NCBI GenBank assembly: GCA_951640195.1
Contig: OX621165.1
Location: 2,418,001-2,482,000 of the forward strand
Source: Porpolomopsis calyptriformis
Lineage: Eukaryota; Basidiomycota; Agaricomycetes; Agaricales; Hygrophoraceae
Direction of reading: 5' to 3'
Length of the DNA stretch: 64,000 bases
This document shows, in pieces, positions 59,232-64,000 of this stretch. The position numbers were made by a program, and so were the translations under genes. Under the pieces are notes generated by a model. The model was not told the DNA's origin. It saw nothing but the letters and a program-made list of their open reading frames with translations, and made no database searches. Each line of letters begins with the position of its first letter. The first letter of the stretch is position 1.

Positions 59232-60409
59232 ATGATTGCCATTTTTCAGCGACGCTCGTTGATATGCGTTGTGGTGTTCTTCTTGACAACCCAATATTTC
59301 TTTGGATTCTCTGTTCGATGGCTCTTGCTACCTCTGAACCGCTCCGACCTCAGTAGTCATTCAAACACTCTCCCAACAGCGGCCAAGATCTATGTGGTTT
59401 CTCTTCCCAGACGTCAAGACCGACGCAAGGATATGGACGCACTTCGCAAGGTTCTAGGGCTTCAATGGACATACGTCGATGCGGTTGAATCTACAGACGA
59501 AATAGTGACCAGCATCCTGGATCGTGTACAGCTTCAACGTAGCATAACGCATAACGAAACAAATCCCGATCACTCTTTGATGCAATCCACCGCGAATCTT
59601 GCCTTTCATTGGCCTGATGATATCGACCCGCTTGCTTCTTCTGATCAGCCTCTACAGCCATCTGGATCTGATCTCTGGATTTCTACTTCCGCGCCGAACG
59701 GAAGTGCCTCCTCCCCTCCTCTGATGTGCGCAACAGAAGACGACGTTGTCTTGCCCTACGTACCCGGTTCACCCGATTACAAGATTCTCACAGCTCCAAA
59801 GATAGCATGCTGGCACTCACACCTATCTGTCATCCGCCGCGTGGCCAATAACGAAGAAAAACCTGATGTCACTCTTGTGTTGGAGGATGACATTGATATC
59901 GAGTTGGATATACGACAGCGTCTCGCCTCGATTTGGAGGCTACTCCCAAAAACATGGGATATCGTCTTCCTAGGTAAAGACGACAATCCGTTCACCTTAT
60001 ATACTCAAGCTTGGGTTACAATGCAGGTCACTGTTGGTCCAATGAGTCGTATTATCCCCCACTACCATTTCCGCCGACAGATTCTACAGTCGACGCCGCC
60101 GGCGCGAAGGGCGCCACCAATCCCATTATTACACGCTTGCATCCCGCGTTCGCTCCCAAGTGCACGCACGCATATGCCATCTCCTTTGCAGGAGCTCGCC
60201 GCTTGCTATTGCACTTGTCCTACCCACCGTTTGCTTACTCGCGTGCGCTCGACCAGGCGTTTTCGTGGTTGGTCTCGAGTAGGCGACTGATCGGTTTCTC
60301 AGTAGTCCCAAGTGTCGTTGTCCAACGCAAGGTCGGTGAAAGTGATGTGATGGAGGGCAATGGAAGCCGGTGGAGAGAGACCTTAGTAGGTGGTTTGTTC
60401 AGGCGGTGA
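59232..60409 (+). CDS. Glycosyltransferase family 25-like type II membrane protein
   Basis: Two exons (59232-59973, 60027-60409; 53-nt intron) give 374 residues. A signal-anchor (LICVVVFFLTTQYFFGFSV) follows a short N-terminus. KIYVVSLPRRQDRRKDMDAL matches the N-terminal block of GT25, then WTYVDAVES, ACWHSHLSVIRRV and VTLVLEDDIDIELDIRQRL, with an EDD acidic motif of the GT-A DxD type. The C-terminal part has THAYAISFAGARRLLLHL and ALDQAFSWLVS, also as in GT25. Related enzymes transfer galactose to lipooligosaccharide or hydroxylysine; the fungal acceptor is unknown. A Golgi location is inferred. Confidence 0.85.
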
Positions 60410-60927
60410 TTGAATGGTACTCGGTTATCTTGAATTCTTTTCTTATACAGTATAGGAGAGGAATGTGATTGAAGCGTGTAAATTACCATTCGAATACGTT
60501 GCAAAGTAGCTTGGATTCAAGGTACGATAATTACCTTGCTGCGGTTATAACTCCCAAGCAGACACCTCAAACCGAAGGCATCGAGATTGACAAGAAATGT
60601 GCCGACTTTCCGTTCGTACACAGGACCTCTTCTATAAACGATATAAACGCCTCGCCCGCTCGCTTTTAGTGGGCGTAATGACCCCGACTCACTTCCCGAA
60701 CGCCTTCATCGATGACAATAATCTATTGCAAAGCTACCTCCCAAGCGGCCAGGCTGCTACAGCTTGGTTCAAACTGAGATGGGCCCTTGCTCCGTGCCAC
60801 GGATCCCATGTCCAAGCGGCATCAGCCCTCGTTTTCTATTTAAGCTGGAAAATTCTGCAGGGACACCCACACCGCCCACAGCTCCTGAACAACCGACACC
60901 TTCTCATTTGAATAACGACCTTTATTC
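60410..60927. other. Gap before the F-box gene, possible unresolved 5' exons
   Basis: About 520 bp. Two overlapping plus-strand frames (60681-60911 and 60764-60963) are open, and one is Pro/Thr-rich and protein-like; it may be a 5' exon of the F-box gene, but no intron could be placed with confidence. Confidence 0.35.
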
Positions 60928-62535
60928 ATGCACGTCCCCTTTGTCGACTCAACGTTACCCATAAGGAGTGTGTATTTTGGGACGCGATGGTACAAATCTG
61001 AACCCTCCCCCATTTTATATCTCAGACCACCGCAGACGGCTCTCAGACCACCGCAGACGGCCTCGTTTATCCGCTTGTTACCTCCGGATATCTTGATCAA
61101 GATTTTTCACATCCACCAGGGGCTCCCTTCGACCGTGCAGTGTTGGGAGCAAAAGGCAGAGCTCTTCATCAGTCAAATTTGTCGTTCTTGGCGCGAGCTG
61201 ACGCTGTCATCGCCTGTGCTTTGGCGATTTATAAATATTCGCAACCCTCAGCTGGCTCGAGAGTTTCTCGCCCGTTCGAAGGGTGAACTCATTTACCTCG
61301 TGACGTGTGCCACCAACAGGTCGTGCGAGGAGGATGACCTCCCCTATTTCGAAGAAACCTTCCGAGACTACGCAAGCCAGGTGGAAGGAATGGACGTCTT
61401 CCTCACACAAAAGGAATGCGACACGCTGTGCTCCATAGGGCCATTTCCGAACCTTATCGAAGCGAGCATCCACACACTAGATTGTCATTTCGATACGCCA
61501 CTTAATTCTGTGCGCAGACTTTCGTTGTTCGGAATGGGCTCATTGAACTGGGCGAACTGTTCGGGGCTCACGAACTTGTGCGTGGGTGACAGGGGTTCAT
61601 CCTGGTCTGTCCCTCTATCTGGCCTGCTCGACTGTCTCGCTCGATGCCAGCAATTAGTATCTCTCAGGTGGTGTCGCGTGGGTGTGCTGGTAGATGAAGA
61701 GGTTCAATACCCAGTGGTTTCGTTACCCAGCCTTCGTGAGCTGAAGGCGGAATCGCGCCGCTGGGGCAACACCATGCTTCTTCTCTTCCAGCTATCTGTT
61801 CCGCCATCCGCCACCTTCCGGTTCCGACGCATCACCCCCCTCGATGTATACCCGTTATTCCTCAGACCCGCGCAGTTTCCAAACCTGCGGCTTGATGAAG
61901 AGGCCACGCTCCAACTTAATTTTGGCGGCCTCCAGCTGCGAAAGCGGGCGCCTCATCCATGGACTATGGATTGGGAAGTCCAACCATCGTTATCACTCGA
62001 CTACACTTCCAACCGATCTGCCTACCTGGAGCTTGCCATTTTTTGTGGCAAGGCGGACCTGAAACGCGTTAAAACGATCGAGATTGGTGATTGGGGCACT
62101 GAGCTTCTGGGAGAAAATGTCGAGATCCTCCTCTCTGCGACTCCCAATTTGGAGACTCTCAGAGTCTCCCATATCAATGACCTTACCGACATTCTCAAAT
62201 TCCTCAAAAACTCCTACCCTTTCGGATTCATGCCTTACCCATGTCCGAAACTCAAAACGCTTACCCTGACTGGTCCGTATCACCCAGTGCCCAATCCCGA
62301 AATCCACCCATATAAGGCGTCCCTCGTTATGGATTGCATCAGATTCCGCGTCAAAGGGGGGGGTTCCTCACTCAAAACCGTTCAATTCAATGCCAATTCG
62401 GCCCAGACCATCGATGACAAAATGATGAGCAACATGAAGGATTATGTGGAGGTCATTATTGAAGATATTCTTTCTGACTTCGAAGGGCAACGGGTTGAGC
62501 ACAATTGCTCGTGTGAGAGCGATTGGCAAACATAA
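60928..62535 (+). CDS. F-box protein
   Basis: A single open frame of 535 residues from MHVPFVDSTLPIRS. The F-box core is SFIRLLPPDILIKIFHI followed by ISQICRSWRELTLSSPVLWR (about residues 45-100). The rest is a solenoid-like region with irregular Leu-rich strands (RRLSLFGMGSLNW, LVSLRWCRVGVL, LETLRVSHINDL, KLKTLTLTGPYHP), typical of the large Agaricomycete F-box families. Such proteins recruit substrates to SCF ubiquitin ligases. Just before the F-box, a 21-bp tandem repeat duplicates LRPPQTA. The start could lie further upstream. Confidence 0.75.
   Translation: MHVPFVDSTLPIRSVYFGTRWYKSEPSPILYLRPPQTALRPPQTASFIRLLPPDILIKIFHIHQGLPSTVQCWEQKAELFISQICRSWRELTLSSPVLWRFINIRNPQLAREFLARSKGELIYLVTCATNRSCEEDDLPYFEETFRDYASQVEGMDVFLTQKECDTLCSIGPFPNLIEASIHTLDCHFDTPLNSVRRLSLFGMGSLNWANCSGLTNLCVGDRGSSWSVPLSGLLDCLARCQQLVSLRWCRVGVLVDEEVQYPVVSLPSLRELKAESRRWGNTMLLLFQLSVPPSATFRFRRITPLDVYPLFLRPAQFPNLRLDEEATLQLNFGGLQLRKRAPHPWTMDWEVQPSLSLDYTSNRSAYLELAIFCGKADLKRVKTIEIGDWGTELLGENVEILLSATPNLETLRVSHINDLTDILKFLKNSYPFGFMPYPCPKLKTLTLTGPYHPVPNPEIHPYKASLVMDCIRFRVKGGGSSLKTVQFNANSAQTIDDKMMSNMKDYVEVIIEDILSDFEGQRVEHNCSCESDWQT
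61021..61062 (+). repeat. 21-bp tandem duplication in the F-box gene
   Basis: Two copies of a 21-bp unit (61021-61041 and 61042-61062) differ only at the last base. They encode a duplicated LRPPQTA-type heptapeptide directly before the F-box. Confidence 0.85.
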
Positions 62536-63669
62536 ATATGCACTTTGTTATTCTCATATGGAACCCCGCCATGCTACCCTTTGTTCTGTTGTTTATCGAT
62601 AACCAAGATTTATGTGTGGCATCGGCTGGTTGTGATCGGGACACTCCAAACTTTTTGACATCGTATCTCTCAGTTCTCAGCTTATCTATGAGAACTTGGA
62701 CCCGATATTAAGTTATGGATGCCTAGTAGTTCAACAGTCTGGAACGATTGCTTATTCATTTTTCATGCAAAACGGGTGCCCGTAACTGCGAGCCCTAAAG
62801 CGTGACCAATGCACCAACGAGACGCGCGATGAACGCGTTTGGTTCACGGGGATGCTCTAAGAGGATAGCAGTACCGTCATAAGATAAATCGGTGGAATAT
62901 AAGTGCTCATGCTCGCATTGGACTCAACAAGAAGGGCAATTTTTATCGTACATCGCGATTGCAGGTAAGAAAGGCGCTCGGATCATTTGGAACTTCGAGG
63001 CCCGGGCAAAGAGGTCGGCCGGCTGGATAGCCAACTTCTAAGTCTCGGATTTGAGTCCATCGATGACGCTTTGGTGGGGGCTTAAACTTCCGGCTGAAAT
63101 ATTCCAAGTTGGACGTTCAGTACCAAACATGTTCCGTGGGGTTGGACGTCAGCTTACCGCCTGTGGTGCCATTCGCGCCATCAGGACACAAGTGGACTGA
63201 GACCAAGCGTGAAGTTGGATGCGGCAGACCTTGGGGATTGTTAGCATTTACGCGGGACTTGTGACGGACTTGGAAGTAGGGATGATTAGGGGTGGGGGGA
63301 ACCGTAGAACGCCGATGATGGTCTTCTCGTGTCCGCCAACACGGCCTCGATGCAATCAATCGTGGCACTGTTTCGTGCAACAATGTCGCCGAGTACATTG
63401 ACATCGATTTTCGTAGACGTCTTTTATGAGTTTGACAAGCCTAGACCTGTGCGTTACATGTCGACGAAAAGTTATATTCAACTCGGAGGTGTTGTCTTGC
63501 CTCCTTAACGATACCAGCGTCGGAGAGCCGTCGAGTTTGGGTACATTCGTTCCATTTTAATCAATTTGTCTGTCCCATCGATATCGGGTTTGAGAAGAGG
63601 ATTTTGCGTCATACACGACATGACTCTATCCCAATGCCTGAGGCTTTAGGCCAGAGCTCCTTATCCTCT
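62536..63669. other. Interval with no supported gene
   Basis: About 1.1 kb. A 95-codon minus-strand frame (63404-63117) and smaller plus frames have no signal, repeats or domain. I see nothing firm. Confidence 0.4.
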
Positions 63670-63985
63670 TCATGGCGGCGCTAAGTTTGTCTTCTGGGGC
63701 CAGGCCGACATGTGGTCCCGAATCAAATCTGCGACATTGGGCTCATCATGCCAGGGCTCATGCCAGTTGTTGAGGATGTGCAGATACAGTCGTCCAAACA
63801 GGTCCGGTGTAACCATGTTACTCTGATTACGACCTATGTAGGTGATATTCTGAGCCATCTCGCAACCTATTAAAAACAGAGTTGTCCACAGGAGATATGG
63901 ATGGAATGACGTGAATGACACCGCCTGCAAATCGGATAGCTCCAGGTGAGCATAAATCGCGTTTTGGGTGGTCAATCACTTGGGT
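63670..63985 (-). CDS. 3' part of an unidentified gene running off the right edge (partial)
   Basis: A minus-strand frame of about 100 codons ends at a TGA at 63670-63672 (end KTNLAPP). It contains HLELSDLQAVSFTSFHPYLL, WTTLFLIGCEMAQNITYIGR and LNNWHEPWHDEPNVADLIRD, protein-like and unlike its overlapping frames. There is no good ATG at its 5' side, so it is probably the last exon of a gene that starts beyond 64000. The family is not recognised. Confidence 0.4.
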
Positions 63986-64000
63986 GAATGTTTCTTTCAG

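Overview
The window is nuclear DNA of a filamentous basidiomycete, most likely an Agaricomycete. Most genes carry several short GT-AG introns (about 41-64 nt) with CTRAY-like branch sites. Gene spacing is tight, and there are three STE3-type pheromone receptor genes as in a B (P/R) mating-type region. Gene models were spliced by eye from donor, branch-site and acceptor signals and reading-frame continuity, with no transcript support.

Left arm (1-10 kb): the 3' end of a gene, a multi-pass membrane protein (741-2232, +), then an accessory stretch. That stretch holds two tandem minus-strand copies of an alpha-helical, coiled-coil-like gene (about 2.5-5.8 kb) and two tandem broken NB-ARC/STAND NTPase copies (about 6.4-8.2 kb), followed by poorly coding DNA. 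It looks like a birth-and-death region.

Centre-left (10-35 kb), mostly housekeeping and regulatory genes: a STE12 homologue with STE domain and two C2H2 fingers (10063-13421); a long pyrimidine-rich non-coding stretch; a small membrane protein; a WRAP53/TCAB1-like WD40 protein; the rRNA-processing RRM protein Mrd1 divergent from prefoldin subunit 3; an SHPRH/Irc20-type SNF2-RING protein; a two-Myb telobox protein of the Tay1/Teb1 type; and the proteasome lid subunit Rpn9.

Mating-type-like block (35-48 kb): three minus-strand STE3 receptors (37313-35734, 40276-38465, 47163-45776) with similar intron positions. Among them lie an O-fucosyltransferase-like type II membrane protein, a 483-aa membrane/coiled-coil protein and a 98-aa orphan. 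Scanning the intervals between them for a CaaX-terminated pheromone precursor gave no convincing candidate. STE12, the usual end point of the pheromone-response MAPK pathway, lies about 22 kb away, so receptors and transcription factor of one pathway are linked here.

Right arm (49-64 kb): EMC1 divergent from a PP6/Ppe1-Sit4-type phosphatase; a two-domain dihydroneopterin aldolase; a trehalose-synthase-complex subunit with a degenerate phosphatase domain; a GT25-like glycosyltransferase; an F-box protein; and the 3' part of a minus-strand gene running off the right edge.
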